This document shows, one piece after another, positions 1 to 8,487 of a DNA stretch of 42,988 nucleotides. The stretch covers positions 1-42,988 of the forward strand of contig CAVURW010000256.1 of NCBI GenBank assembly GCA_963743595.1. The letters run 5' to 3'. The position numbers and the translations under genes were made by a program. The notes below the pieces were generated by a model, which worked only from the letters and a program-made list of their open reading frames with translations, was not told where the DNA came from and did not search any database. Position 1 is the first letter of the stretch; every line of letters begins with the position of its first letter. The stretch comes from CAVURW01 sp963743595. GTDB taxonomy: Bacteria > Verrucomicrobiota > Verrucomicrobiia > Methylacidiphilales > UBA1321.

Positions 1-345
1 CAGGAATCGAGCGTGGGAGTTGGGTTGAGATTCCGTTAGCGACCACGAACCGATTTTGGGATCGAAGATTTCAGAGATGGGCCCTCCGCGCTTCGGATTT
101 ACCAAGGCCAGCACGCGTCCATCGTTAAGCACTGTGGCGTGGACCTCACCAGCCGTATTCAAACTTCCAGCGGGGCACCACTCAGATCGTTTTGAGTCAA
201 ACTGCTCGCATTCTAGGATCGGAAGGCCATTAGTTCCAACGCCGCCAACAACCATGACATTCCCGTTCTTCAGAACCAACGAACGATGCCGCGTTCGCGG
301 GCGCGATAGTTGAGGGGCGGGAAGCCAGCCGGAATGGGTTGTCAT
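1..345 (-). CDS. Kelch-repeat / galactose-oxidase-like protein, 5' part only
   Basis: The first 115 codons of a minus-strand gene are visible; the rest lies off the left edge. The reading begins MTTHSGWLPAPQL and contains two Kelch-like strands of the type 'arg-his-x-ser/ala-x-x-leu-x-asp/asn-gly-x-val': HRSLVLKNGNVMVVGG and HATVLNDGRVLALV. Kelch motifs build beta-propellers used for ligand binding, or for catalysis in the galactose oxidase family; no catalytic residue falls in the visible part. The ATG at 343-345 is preceded by a GGAAA-type purine stretch about five bases upstream, and no signal peptide follows it, so either the protein is cytoplasmic or the real start lies elsewhere. The gene is divergent from the TPR gene at 421. 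Family call is by motif; function unknown. Confidence 0.55.
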   Translation of the reverse strand, partial: MTTHSGWLPAPQLSRPRTRHRSLVLKNGNVMVVGGVGTNGLPILECEQFDSKRSEWCPAGSLNTAGEVHATVLNDGRVLALVNPKRGGPISEIFDPKIGSWSLTESQPNSHARFL

Positions 346-420
346 GACGTTTCCGATTTCCCTTTATTATAGGCGTTTGGCAATTAGATTTGGAAAAAGA
401 TTCGATAGACCAACGCGCTT

Positions 421-1293
421 ATGAAACAGATTTTTGTCCTTTTGCCTTTTGTTTTAATGGCAATTTCAACTCAACTGTGTGCCCAGGAAGACGTCTACAA
501 ATTGGGTACGGATGCGTACGATAAAAAGCATTACCCACTCGCGATTAAGTACTTCACGCAGATCATCGAGCAGAATCCGGATGCTCCGAACCCCTACATC
601 GCACGGGGTGATTGTTACACGCTGTCGGGCGACCCCGATAAAGGTATAGCCGATTTGACCAAGGCGATTGGAATGAATCCAGAAACGGACGCCTTAGTGC
701 AAGCCTATATAGATCGGAGCTCCACCTATGGAGATAAGAAAATGTGGACGGAGGAGATCGCCGATTGCCAAGCCGCGATTCAACTCGATGCAAAATCGGA
801 AGCGGCGTATTCAAATTTATCGGGTGCCTACATGATGGCGGGCGATCTGGACAAGGGCCTGGATTCTGCGAAGAAATCGCTGGAGATGAATCCAGACGAC
901 GACATCACTCTCAAATTTGAAGCGGAGATTTTTAACCGGAAAAAGGACTTTCTCTCAGAGCGCGCCGTGTATGAAAAGTTGCTTGAAGTTACGCCGGATC
1001 GGCCGTTGACTCTGAATAACGCTGCATGGGCACTGGCGACGCGAACGGACCCACTCGCTCGTGATGGCAAAAAAGCTGTGGAACTCGCCACAAAAGCGTG
1101 TGAGCTCAGTAAATGGGGCAAGGCTTCGTTCATCGATACGCTCGCCGCTGCTTATGCGGAGGCGGGAGACTTCGCCAGCGCAATCAAGTATGAGACGCAG
1201 GTCCTGGCCAGTCCATCGCTGAACGAGGCCGCCAAGCCGGAGATACAAGCCCGTTTGGAGCTTTATCAGAAAAATCAGCCGTTTCATGGCTAG
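421..1293 (+). CDS. Secreted tetratricopeptide-repeat protein
   Basis: 290 aa. The N-terminus (MKQIFVLLPFVLMAIS, then TQLCAQED) is a signal peptide with a probable signal peptidase I site after Ala-22; the Cys before it does not sit in a good lipobox. The mature part is a series of about six TPR helices-pairs, for example YDKKHYPLAIKYFTQIIEQN near residue 40 and the repeat starting AAYSNLSGAYMMAGDLDKG near residue 130, with the usual small residues at positions 8 and 20 and Pro/Asn-Pro at repeat ends. TPR proteins are protein-binding scaffolds; nothing indicates an enzymatic domain. It stands alone between the divergent Kelch-type gene and the helicase-like gene 68 bp downstream. The partner is unknown. 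Confidence 0.8.
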   Translation: MKQIFVLLPFVLMAISTQLCAQEDVYKLGTDAYDKKHYPLAIKYFTQIIEQNPDAPNPYIARGDCYTLSGDPDKGIADLTKAIGMNPETDALVQAYIDRSSTYGDKKMWTEEIADCQAAIQLDAKSEAAYSNLSGAYMMAGDLDKGLDSAKKSLEMNPDDDITLKFEAEIFNRKKDFLSERAVYEKLLEVTPDRPLTLNNAAWALATRTDPLARDGKKAVELATKACELSKWGKASFIDTLAAAYAEAGDFASAIKYETQVLASPSLNEAAKPEIQARLELYQKNQPFHG

Positions 1294-1361
1294 TGATTGA
1301 CGATTTCCTCCAAGTTTCTTTGATCTAGCCCTGTAAATCAAGTACTCTGGCGATTGGCCAG

Positions 1362-4223
1362 ATGCTCAAGGACAAGCTCACTCAATTATTTGCGTTTCTC
1401 CTCAAGTCTGAACGCCACGATGACGCCGACTTCGAGCGCATCCAAGCTGCATGCTCGTCTCTTCTACACAAAATAGGCTCTGCATCTGACGAGGAATTGA
1501 CGCCGTTCTCGATGTTCGTGAACGAGGTTTGCAGCGATTCTGTTCCCAAAATCGAGAAATCCGAACCGGTCGCTTGGCCGGATGAAATCGCCCACGTTTT
1601 CCTCGCGAAACCTGCCACCACGGAACAATTGCAGATTGTTCAGACGCTCCATTCGTCTGGATCAGTTGTCGTCCAGGCGTTTGCGGGATCGGTGAAAACG
1701 GTAGCGATCGGAAACGTAATCGGTCACCTCTTGTCCGAGGGCAAACGGGTCCTTGTGACGGCACAATCGGTGCAGGATCTCGAACAATTACGAGATGCGG
1801 TACCGGAGGAATTGCGCGCTTTTTGCGTCAACAGTCTCCACCGCCATCAACTCCAAGAAACGGCACGCGCGCTGGGAGAAATTTGTAGCGCGACGCCATG
1901 TCCACTCGAATCGATGGGAGCGCAGCGAGAAAAGCAGATCGATGAACTGAAACACGCACGCTTACGATTCGTCAGGGAAACCTCGATTCGTCATCAGCCG
2001 TATCCGGTGGAGGCCGCCAAGTGGCTGGTCGTAAATGAACCGGCTCACGGGTGGATTCCCGGCAGCGTCACCATTGACGCACCGCTGCCACTCGACGCGC
2101 CTCAGTTCAAACCATTTTTTGATGATTACCACCGTAGCGTTTCTTTGGATGACCAAGTGGAACTGGGCTGCGATGCCGTAGAGCTTGCCAGCCTGATTTC
2201 CCCTGAGCAATTCAGGGGTGAACTGCAGCATCTGCGCAGTTTTCAAGAAATGGTGGCGGCGCAAAACCGGCTGAGTTTTTGGCAGCATGAGGCCGCCGAA
2301 TCGCTTAGCCAGAAAGACCGCTTGCAGCATCTTCGCAGTGAGGTCTCGTCGCTCCTCCACACCTTTGAGCCGGCTTGGCCGAAATGGAAGATTGAGGCTG
2401 CCCAGGTGAGTTGGGGGCTGGAGACTATTTTGGAAGCCCAGTGGAAACTGATCATTGAAACGATTACCGAAACGAAGCGATTGGCCGATGAGCATCTGAC
2501 TCAAACCATGCATCGAAGTGTTCACGTCGAGGCCATCGATCCCGAAGCAGCACTGAAAACATGCGAGAGGATCGTGATCCATTTCCAGAGTGGAAATCGA
2601 CTCGATTGGTACACCCTTTTCTGGAATCCGGACTGGAAAGCGCTTCAGCACGCGTCACTCGTGGGCGATTGCGTTCCGCACAGCGTCAGCGAATTCCAAC
2701 AGATGTCAGAACTGCTCAAGCTAAAGGTCGCGCGAAAGCGGCTCGTTCATCAGTGGAAAGAGAAGTTGGACCCCCTGGAAATTGCCGATAAGGGAGATAG
2801 CTTGGGAAGCCAGCCGGAAATCATTTCGTGGCAATACGTTGAAAAATTTCAAGAACAACTCCATTGGAATTCGCTTCGCATTCAACCGATACTTCAGGAG
2901 CTGGAAAAGTTAGAGTTTAAATGGTCCGACTTTTACCGGAGCATCCAGAACCCGGCGATTGGCGAATATCGGGAATTCCGCAAATTTCAGGGTGCGCTTC
3001 GGGTGCTGCTGGAGTTGCTGGAATTCCGGCTCGTCCAGATAGCGCTGATCGAGCAGGAAAAACGCCTGGAGATGATTTTGAAAAGTGTCGCACTTGGACC
3101 AAATCCCGGCGCAACGATGCGCTCGCTACATGCGGCGGTTCTGAACCACGACCCGGTGAATTACGAGACCGCCTATCGTCGAATCGAGGAGTTGGAGATC
3201 AAGCGGGCTAAGTTTGATTCGCGAAATCGGCTTCTGGCCCGCCTTGCGCAAGACGCCCCCGACTGGGCTGCCGCGATTCGAAACCGCAGTCTAGTGGATA
3301 AAGATGCCTCGCCCGACGGCCTAGCGGCTGCGTGGGAATGGAAGCAGTGGGAGGCTCAGCTCAACGCGGTCGACTCGACTTCGCCAGGTGGGCGGCGGTG
3401 TCAAATCCGGCAATTAACGGACGAGCTGAACCGCGCGACGCGGCAACTCGCGGTGGCGAAACCTCATGCGGCAATCCAGGATCGCGCACGACGAGATCCG
3501 CGTGCATTTTCAGCTCTTCAAAAATGGGTGACCACCCTCGCTGCAAGCGAGATTTGTGACGGTCCCACCGATTTAAAGGCGGCGGCAATTGAGCAGAGGA
3601 AAGAGGCGCTCGCGGCCGTTCCGGTTTGGATCATGCCCATCTCGGTCGTGCTGAAGGAGTTCCAACCGGGAAAAGATAACTTTGATGTGGTGATTTTGAC
3701 TGATGCCTGCCAGCCCGGCTTAATCGGGTTACTCCCGCTGTTTATGGGAAAGCAGTTGATGATTGTTGGCGAGGAGCATCAAGTCGGCTCAAACGAGCTC
3801 AAGTCTATCTATCAACTCGCGGCGAAGGGCATTCAGGAGATCATCACGTTGCAAAAGGAAGTGGTAGTTGGGCGTGCTGATCAGAAGATTTCGCAAACTG
3901 AATTTGAGAAAGAGGTCTCGAAAGAACTTCAGCAATTGGGCTACCGCGTAAAACCACATCTTCGGATCGGGCAACTCTGCATTGATCTGCTCGTGGAGGG
4001 AGCTTCGTCGCGAGTTGCCCTCGAATTGGATGGAGTGCGGAATCATCAAACACCCGACGAGATTACTCGCGAGCTCTACTGGCGGTGCCTCTTGGAGGAC
4101 ATGGGCTGGGAATTTATTCGTATTCCAGGAACCGCTTTTTATCGGAATCGGGGGGCAGCGCTTCAGCCTCTTTTGAGTCGGTTAGTTGGGGCGGTCGTTA
4201 AGGAGTCGCCTCATACTTGCTAA
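1362..4223 (+). CDS. Helicase-like protein with degenerate ATPase motifs and C-terminal PD-(D/E)XK-type nuclease domain
   Basis: 953 aa. The layout follows large superfamily-1 (DNA2/NAM7-like) helicases that end in a Vsr/DUF559-like nuclease. The N-terminal RecA region is recognisable, but motif I, normally GPPGTGKT, reads AFAGSVKT (about 106-113), so both key glycines are gone. Motif II, normally DEASQ, reads LTDACQ (about 779-784). Motif III survives roughly as VGEEHQ. After it only about 60 residues separate SIYQLA from the nuclease, so the second RecA domain (motifs IV-VI) is absent. The C-terminal domain (about 850-945) keeps D875 and E888-x-D890 in IDLLVEG and ALELDG, followed by a GWEFIRI strand typical of these nucleases. 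ATPase activity is therefore unlikely; nuclease activity is possible. It converges with the WYL regulator gene, overlapping by 26 bp at the 3' ends. A role in DNA defence or repair is inference. Confidence 0.75.
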   Translation: MLKDKLTQLFAFLLKSERHDDADFERIQAACSSLLHKIGSASDEELTPFSMFVNEVCSDSVPKIEKSEPVAWPDEIAHVFLAKPATTEQLQIVQTLHSSGSVVVQAFAGSVKTVAIGNVIGHLLSEGKRVLVTAQSVQDLEQLRDAVPEELRAFCVNSLHRHQLQETARALGEICSATPCPLESMGAQREKQIDELKHARLRFVRETSIRHQPYPVEAAKWLVVNEPAHGWIPGSVTIDAPLPLDAPQFKPFFDDYHRSVSLDDQVELGCDAVELASLISPEQFRGELQHLRSFQEMVAAQNRLSFWQHEAAESLSQKDRLQHLRSEVSSLLHTFEPAWPKWKIEAAQVSWGLETILEAQWKLIIETITETKRLADEHLTQTMHRSVHVEAIDPEAALKTCERIVIHFQSGNRLDWYTLFWNPDWKALQHASLVGDCVPHSVSEFQQMSELLKLKVARKRLVHQWKEKLDPLEIADKGDSLGSQPEIISWQYVEKFQEQLHWNSLRIQPILQELEKLEFKWSDFYRSIQNPAIGEYREFRKFQGALRVLLELLEFRLVQIALIEQEKRLEMILKSVALGPNPGATMRSLHAAVLNHDPVNYETAYRRIEELEIKRAKFDSRNRLLARLAQDAPDWAAAIRNRSLVDKDASPDGLAAAWEWKQWEAQLNAVDSTSPGGRRCQIRQLTDELNRATRQLAVAKPHAAIQDRARRDPRAFSALQKWVTTLAASEICDGPTDLKAAAIEQRKEALAAVPVWIMPISVVLKEFQPGKDNFDVVILTDACQPGLIGLLPLFMGKQLMIVGEEHQVGSNELKSIYQLAAKGIQEIITLQKEVVVGRADQKISQTEFEKEVSKELQQLGYRVKPHLRIGQLCIDLLVEGASSRVALELDGVRNHQTPDEITRELYWRCLLEDMGWEFIRIPGTAFYRNRGAALQPLLSRLVGAVVKESPHTC

Positions 4224-5220
4224 GCATTCGTCGCGCGCGATCCCGCAGGCGATTGACCAGCTCTTTCGGCTCGAGCACTTGGACGTGGTCACCCCAGCTC
4301 ATGATCCACGCTTCAATTTCGACAAAGCTATTTACCGTAACGCTTAGCTCCAGCTCACCATTGGAAAGCTCCTGGATTTCTTGACTCACGTGCCACACGC
4401 GCTCGCGGATGTGTTGAGCTGTGGTGCTGTCAAAACGCATCAGCACTTTCTGCGGCTTACCGTCTGAGCCTGAAAAGATGCCGAAGCTGTTCTTGAAGTG
4501 CTTTTGCGCCGAGAAATTCAGCGGCTTCCGGAATCCTTCGACGCCCAGATGTGGCTTCTTCATTCGAAAAAGAACAAACGTGCGCATGGCGTCTCGATCG
4601 AGATCGTGACCGATGCAGTACCACTGATTCCGAAAGCAAAGCACCTGGTACGGCTCGAGTCGGCGTGGCTCGTAGATGTTCGATTCGAGCTTCTTGTAGT
4701 CGAACGTGAGCATTTTACTGAGCTTGACCGCCTCGCTCACCACCTGAAAGATTTTCGTGTCAGGCGGAAGCGCTTCCGGCGCACGAAACGCGATAGACGC
4801 GTCAAGATCTTCCCAGGAGATTTCGAATGTGCCGCCCGACCCACTGATTAATTTGTCAAACGCGCTTTTTAACGGCGCTTCAAATGAGGTGCCCTTGTAT
4901 TGAATGAGCGCTTTTTGCGCTACAAAGACGGAGACCAGCTCGGCCTCCGTGAGCTGTACCAGTGGAAATTGCTCCATCGGTTCTGTGAAGTAGTAGCCTC
5001 TCCGATCTCGATCATACTCGATAGGCATTTGCATGCGATCCCGCATGAAATCGATGTCGCGCTGAATTGTCTTCACGGCCGCCTCGACCACGCCAGCAAG
5101 GGTCATACGATTCGGGTAGCGATTACTCTTTAGCTCGTGAAAAATCTTCATCATCCGCTCCAGCGGCGGTCGCGTATTAAGTAACCGGGGAGGGGTGGTC
5201 GCGCGTTTGGTCCGGGCCAT
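4198..5220 (-). CDS. WYL-domain transcriptional regulator
   Basis: 340 aa. An N-terminal winged helix-turn-helix (about 20-80; IQRDIDFMRDRM followed by the wing DRRGYYF) precedes a WYL domain whose signature appears as NQWYCIGHD near residue 205, and then a C-terminal WCX-type extension with alternating strands and a final helix. WYL proteins bind DNA as dimers and are thought to sense nucleotides or nucleic acid; many control DNA-damage or phage-defence operons. The gene converges with the helicase-like gene (26-bp 3' overlap) and is divergent from the VWA gene, with 127 bp between the two starts. Which neighbour it regulates cannot be read from the sequence; I saw no convincing operator. 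Confidence 0.85.
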   Translation of the reverse strand: MARTKRATTPPRLLNTRPPLERMMKIFHELKSNRYPNRMTLAGVVEAAVKTIQRDIDFMRDRMQMPIEYDRDRRGYYFTEPMEQFPLVQLTEAELVSVFVAQKALIQYKGTSFEAPLKSAFDKLISGSGGTFEISWEDLDASIAFRAPEALPPDTKIFQVVSEAVKLSKMLTFDYKKLESNIYEPRRLEPYQVLCFRNQWYCIGHDLDRDAMRTFVLFRMKKPHLGVEGFRKPLNFSAQKHFKNSFGIFSGSDGKPQKVLMRFDSTTAQHIRERVWHVSQEIQELSNGELELSVTVNSFVEIEAWIMSWGDHVQVLEPKELVNRLRDRARRMLSKYEATP

Positions 5221-5347
5221 GACTTGTGTATAACATTGCCGTGGGTTAATAGACAGCGCGAGCGAGAAAAATCGACTTCGTGTAAAAAAGAGTGGTTTCT
5301 TTTTGGCAGGGTCTCTGGATGTCCCTGCGACTCCTTAAGATGTGGGC

Positions 5348-6735
5348 ATGAAAATTCAAGCTCAACTCGATTACCAGACCATCCTCAGAACAGCCGATCG
5401 TCCCGTTCACCTGCTCATTCAATTAACCGCTGAAGAAAGCGCCCAGACGCGACCGGAGTGGCGCTCTGCGTTGTCCTGGACAGAAGCGGATCGATGCAAG
5501 GCGAGCCGTTTGAGAACGCGAAGAAGGCGTGCCAGCTCATCGTGCGGAATCTGCGGCCCGGCGACGGTTTTTCCTTAATCGCCTTCGACGATACGGCACA
5601 TGTGGTGATTCCCTTCGATCGCGTGAGGGACACGCAGAAATTGGTGGATGTGATCGCTCGATTGCAGGTGGCTGGCTCGACGAATTTGACGGCGGGTTGG
5701 ATGCTCGGTCGAGACGAATTGAAAAAGGCAGAACGGAAAATGCGTCGACGCCTGGTGTTGCTGACCGATGGTCATCTCAATGTGGGTGTGACGGAACCGA
5801 CGCAGGTGGCGCAAATCGTGACGAGCGGGCTGGAGCTGGATCGCGTAACGACGACGACCGTGGGGTTCGGTCTCAATTACGATGAGCAACTGCTCTCGGA
5901 ACTGTCCAAGGTGTCGCGCGGGAATTTCCACGACGCCGATTCACCGGAGAAATTGCCACTGATCTTTGCGCAAGAATTGGACGGACTGAAGGCGATCACA
6001 GCGCAGAATGTTCGGATTCGCGTGGGGGCGATGGATTGCTGCGAGCGTTGGGCGCAATTGAGCGATTACCCGCAGGTGAGGTTGCCGGATGGACGCACGG
6101 AAATAGCGATCGGCGATCTTACGAGCGGCGAGGAACGGGCGCTGGTGCTGATGGTGGACGTGATGCGTTTTCCAGATCCCGGCGCGCAGATGACCACGCT
6201 TCAGGACGGCCCGCTCATGAAAGTGGAGGTGCTGTGGGACGAGATGACTGCGGCGCGAATTTCCTCTGCCAGCCATGAGCAATTAATCCGTGTTTCGGCC
6301 ACGCAAAACCCGAAAGACGTTCGTGTGAATGAGCAGACGGTCAGCTGGATTGCGGTCCAGAGGGCAGGTAAGGCGCTAGCGGAGGCGACCGAAGCTGCGC
6401 GCAATAACAAGGTGGACGAAGCGAAGAAGAAATTGCAGGAGGCGCTGGAGAGTATTTTGGCCTATAAGCTAGACGACAAAATTCAAGATGGACTCAAAAT
6501 CCTCCAGGACTTTCTGAAACGGCTGAGCGAGACAGGCGGGTTTGGTGCCAAAGACATGAAACAGGCCAATTACTCAGCCAAGTACATGACGCGACCCAGC
6601 ACCGCGATCAGTTTCACCTCTGGGAGCGCCACGAAGCCGACGTTCAGTCAGCGCCAGCCCATGGACGATCAGCTTAAAGAGCAGAGGCGGAAGTCTCAGC
6701 CCCCGACTCCGTCATCCAAAAAAAGTCCGAAATGA
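5348..6735 (+). CDS. VWA-domain protein, reading frame interrupted by a 1-nt frameshift
   Basis: The N-terminal segment starting MKIQAQLDYQTILRT (ATG 5348) and the main segment from GTG 5458 are in different frames; together they give one collinear VWA protein of about 460 residues. The shift falls between 5434 and 5458, where the family would read 'arg-pro-pro-val-ala-leu' but one base is missing. The VWA domain keeps a full MIDAS: DRSGS, the Thr in STNLTAGW, and Asp in LLTDGH. A beta-sandwich-like region follows, then a helical part and a Ser/Lys/Gln-rich tail. Relatives are inter-alpha-trypsin-inhibitor or 'Ca-activated chloride channel'-type VWA proteins of unknown bacterial function. If GTG 5458 were the true start the protein would be 425 aa and lack its first strands. 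It could be a sequencing error or a genuine inactivation. Confidence 0.75.
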
Positions 6736-6792
6736 GTTCTGGTTTGAAGAACGTCGCGCGTTTCGGCTGGCCGTGCTATCTTGTGGAGCTTA

Positions 6793-7956
6793 ATGTTTTC
6801 GTTCAATTCATGGATGATGCCGGGGACGATTCTCCAGGGGGATCGGCCCACCGATGTGGCGCGCGGGGATTTTGCGCATCTGGGTGAGCTCGAGCAGTTG
6901 CTGGAACGGTTATATGCCACAAGGCGGACGCGCGATACGGGCGTACCGGAAGCGGTGGTGGCGGGCTACTTCACCTACGAGGGCGAGTATCGGTTTGCTC
7001 TGTTCGAAAGCGTCAGTTCGCTCCCGGAGACGGGGTTCAGCAAGTTGTGGCAGCGTCGAAAAAAACGGGCGCAGGATGAGCTCATGGGCCCAGAAGCGGA
7101 GGTGGCATGGAAGCCGGGTATGGAGCGGGCCGCTTATGAGCGGATGGTGATCCGGGCGCAGGAATACATTGCCGCCGGCGATGTTTACCAAGTGAATCTG
7201 GCTCAACGGTTTACGACCGCATTTACCGGAAATCCGTACGATCTATTCGAGCATCAGTTGGGTCGAAGTCCTGCCCCCGGCGGGGCGTTTTTTGATTGCG
7301 CCGATCTCCAGGTCTTATCGGCGTCACCGGAGCTGTTTTTGAAGATTCAAGGTCGCCACATGATCACACGACCGATTAAAGGAACACGCCCACGCAGTCG
7401 CGATCCCGTTGTGGATGAGCAAAATGCATTTGAACTGATCACCGATCCCAAGGAACAGGCTGAGCTGGTGATGATTACGGATTTGGAGCGAAATGACCTG
7501 GGGCGTGTGTGTGAATATGGGACTGTTCGTGTGAGCCAACTCCTTCAACTGGAACGATTTGCGCATGTGTTTCACTTGGTCTCTACCGTGGAAGGTGAGA
7601 TGCGGCGGGGGGTAACGCCTCTGGAGGCGGTGGTGGCGTGTCTTCCGGGAGGCTCGATCAGCGGTGCGCCGAAACGCCGCGCGTGCGAAATCATCCAGGA
7701 ATTGGAGCCGGTGAAGCGCGGGATTTATACCGGGGTGATCGGCTATTTCGATGCAAACGGCGACGCGGCGTTTAGTATCGCGATACGTACAATGATTTTA
7801 GAAGCGGGTCTCTTGTCGTTGAGTGTTGGCGCGGGTATTACGGCGGATTCGCGTCCTGCCTGCGAATATGAAGAGACGCTGGCAAAGGCGCAGGGCGGCT
7901 GGCTGGCAGCTGAGTCCTACCGCAGAGCGATCGCAGAAAAACTGCGTGGGATTTAG
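6793..7956 (+). CDS. pabB: Aminodeoxychorismate synthase component I
   Basis: 387 aa. It converts chorismate with ammonia from a PabA-type glutaminase to 4-amino-4-deoxychorismate, the precursor of p-aminobenzoate and folate. The chorismate-binding domain carries PIKGTRPR, whose Lys is the PabB active-site nucleophile; anthranilate synthase TrpE has Ala there, so pabB is preferred over trpE. Other conserved blocks are AGDVYQVNLAQRF, ITDLERNDLGRV, CLPGGSISGAPK and the C-terminal GAGITADSRP. The N-terminal domain is short, as in many bacterial PabB proteins. I chose ATG 6793 because GGAG at 6785-6788 sits just upstream; an in-frame TTG at 6781 would add four residues. No glutaminase partner is encoded nearby. 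Confidence 0.9.
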   Translation: MFSFNSWMMPGTILQGDRPTDVARGDFAHLGELEQLLERLYATRRTRDTGVPEAVVAGYFTYEGEYRFALFESVSSLPETGFSKLWQRRKKRAQDELMGPEAEVAWKPGMERAAYERMVIRAQEYIAAGDVYQVNLAQRFTTAFTGNPYDLFEHQLGRSPAPGGAFFDCADLQVLSASPELFLKIQGRHMITRPIKGTRPRSRDPVVDEQNAFELITDPKEQAELVMITDLERNDLGRVCEYGTVRVSQLLQLERFAHVFHLVSTVEGEMRRGVTPLEAVVACLPGGSISGAPKRRACEIIQELEPVKRGIYTGVIGYFDANGDAAFSIAIRTMILEAGLLSLSVGAGITADSRPACEYEETLAKAQGGWLAAESYRRAIAEKLRGI

Positions 7957-8002
7957 TGGGTGGCAGCGGGTTATTAGTGTAGACAAAAGATTCATAAAGT
8001 CT

Positions 8003-8031
8003 TTGACATGCACGGCTTGTTTTGATCTACT
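8003..8031 (+). promoter_or_regulatory. Candidate sigma-70 promoter of rplM-rpsI
   Basis: A perfect -35 hexamer TTGACA (8003-8008) is separated by 17 bp from TCTACT (8026-8031), which matches the -10 consensus at four of six positions. Transcription would begin near 8038, about six bases before the rplM ATG at 8044. No Shine-Dalgarno sequence lies between, so the transcript would be nearly leaderless. Confidence 0.45.
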
Positions 8032-8043
8032 CGCGGGCTCCCG

Positions 8044-8475
8044 ATGAAAACGTTTAGTGCGAAAGCCGAAGAAATTGACCGTAAATGGCACTTAATTGAT
8101 GCCAGTAACCAAGTGGTGGGGCGTGTGGCCGAGCGTGCCGCTGTTCTCCTCCGTGGCAAACTCAAACCTCAGTTCACGAATCACGTGGATACGGGTGATT
8201 TTGTAGTGATTATCAACGCAGAGAAAGCGGTTTTTACGGGTAACAAAGAAGTCCAAAAAGAGTACATGAGCTACTCGGGCTACATTGGTGGGCATAAGGA
8301 AGAAACGGCCAAGAATCGCCGGAAACGTCACCCGGAACTGATTGTAGAAGGTGCCGTAAAGGGCATGGTCATGCATAACCGACTGGGCCGCACGATCTTG
8401 CGTAAACTGCATGTCTATAAGGGTTCTGAGCATCCGCATGAAGCGCAAGCTCCTCAACTGGTGTCATTGAAATAA
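8044..8475 (+). CDS. rplM: 50S ribosomal protein L13
   Basis: 143 aa, the normal length for bacterial L13. The sequence has the family's N-terminal block ending WHLIDASNQVVGRVA, the central GDFVVIINAEK, the YSGYIGG segment and the C-terminal MVMHNRLGRTILRKLHVY followed by EHPHEAQ. L13 binds 23S rRNA and is an early assembly protein of the large subunit. It is the first gene of the universal rplM-rpsI pair and ends in tandem stops (TAA then TAG). The start has no ribosome-binding site; the strong promoter hexamers just upstream suggest a very short leader. Confidence 0.98.
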   Translation: MKTFSAKAEEIDRKWHLIDASNQVVGRVAERAAVLLRGKLKPQFTNHVDTGDFVVIINAEKAVFTGNKEVQKEYMSYSGYIGGHKEETAKNRRKRHPELIVEGAVKGMVMHNRLGRTILRKLHVYKGSEHPHEAQAPQLVSLK

Positions 8476-8476
8476 T

Positions 8477-8482
8477 AGGAGG
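8477..8482 (+). promoter_or_regulatory. Shine-Dalgarno of rpsI
   Basis: AGGAGG, five bases before the rpsI ATG at 8488. It is the strongest ribosome-binding site I noticed in this window and contrasts with the absent one at rplM; it lies directly behind the rplM tandem stop codons. Confidence 0.85.
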
Positions 8483-8487
8483 ATACG

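Noticed and set aside
56..313. Plus-strand 85-codon frame at the left edge
   Set aside because: It is antisense to the Kelch-type gene, whose minus-strand reading has clear repeats; the plus frame has no recognisable content.
1962..2651. 229-codon minus-strand frame inside the helicase-like gene
   Set aside because: Antisense to a conserved coding region and without family features.
5224..5433. 69-codon plus-strand frame before the VWA gene
   Set aside because: It lies in the divergent promoter region of the WYL regulator, ends at 5433 before the VWA domain, and has no protein-like features.
5434..5458. Programmed -1 frameshift in the VWA gene
   Set aside because: No X-XXY-YYZ slippery heptamer or evident downstream stem-loop; a simple one-base loss or read error explains it better.
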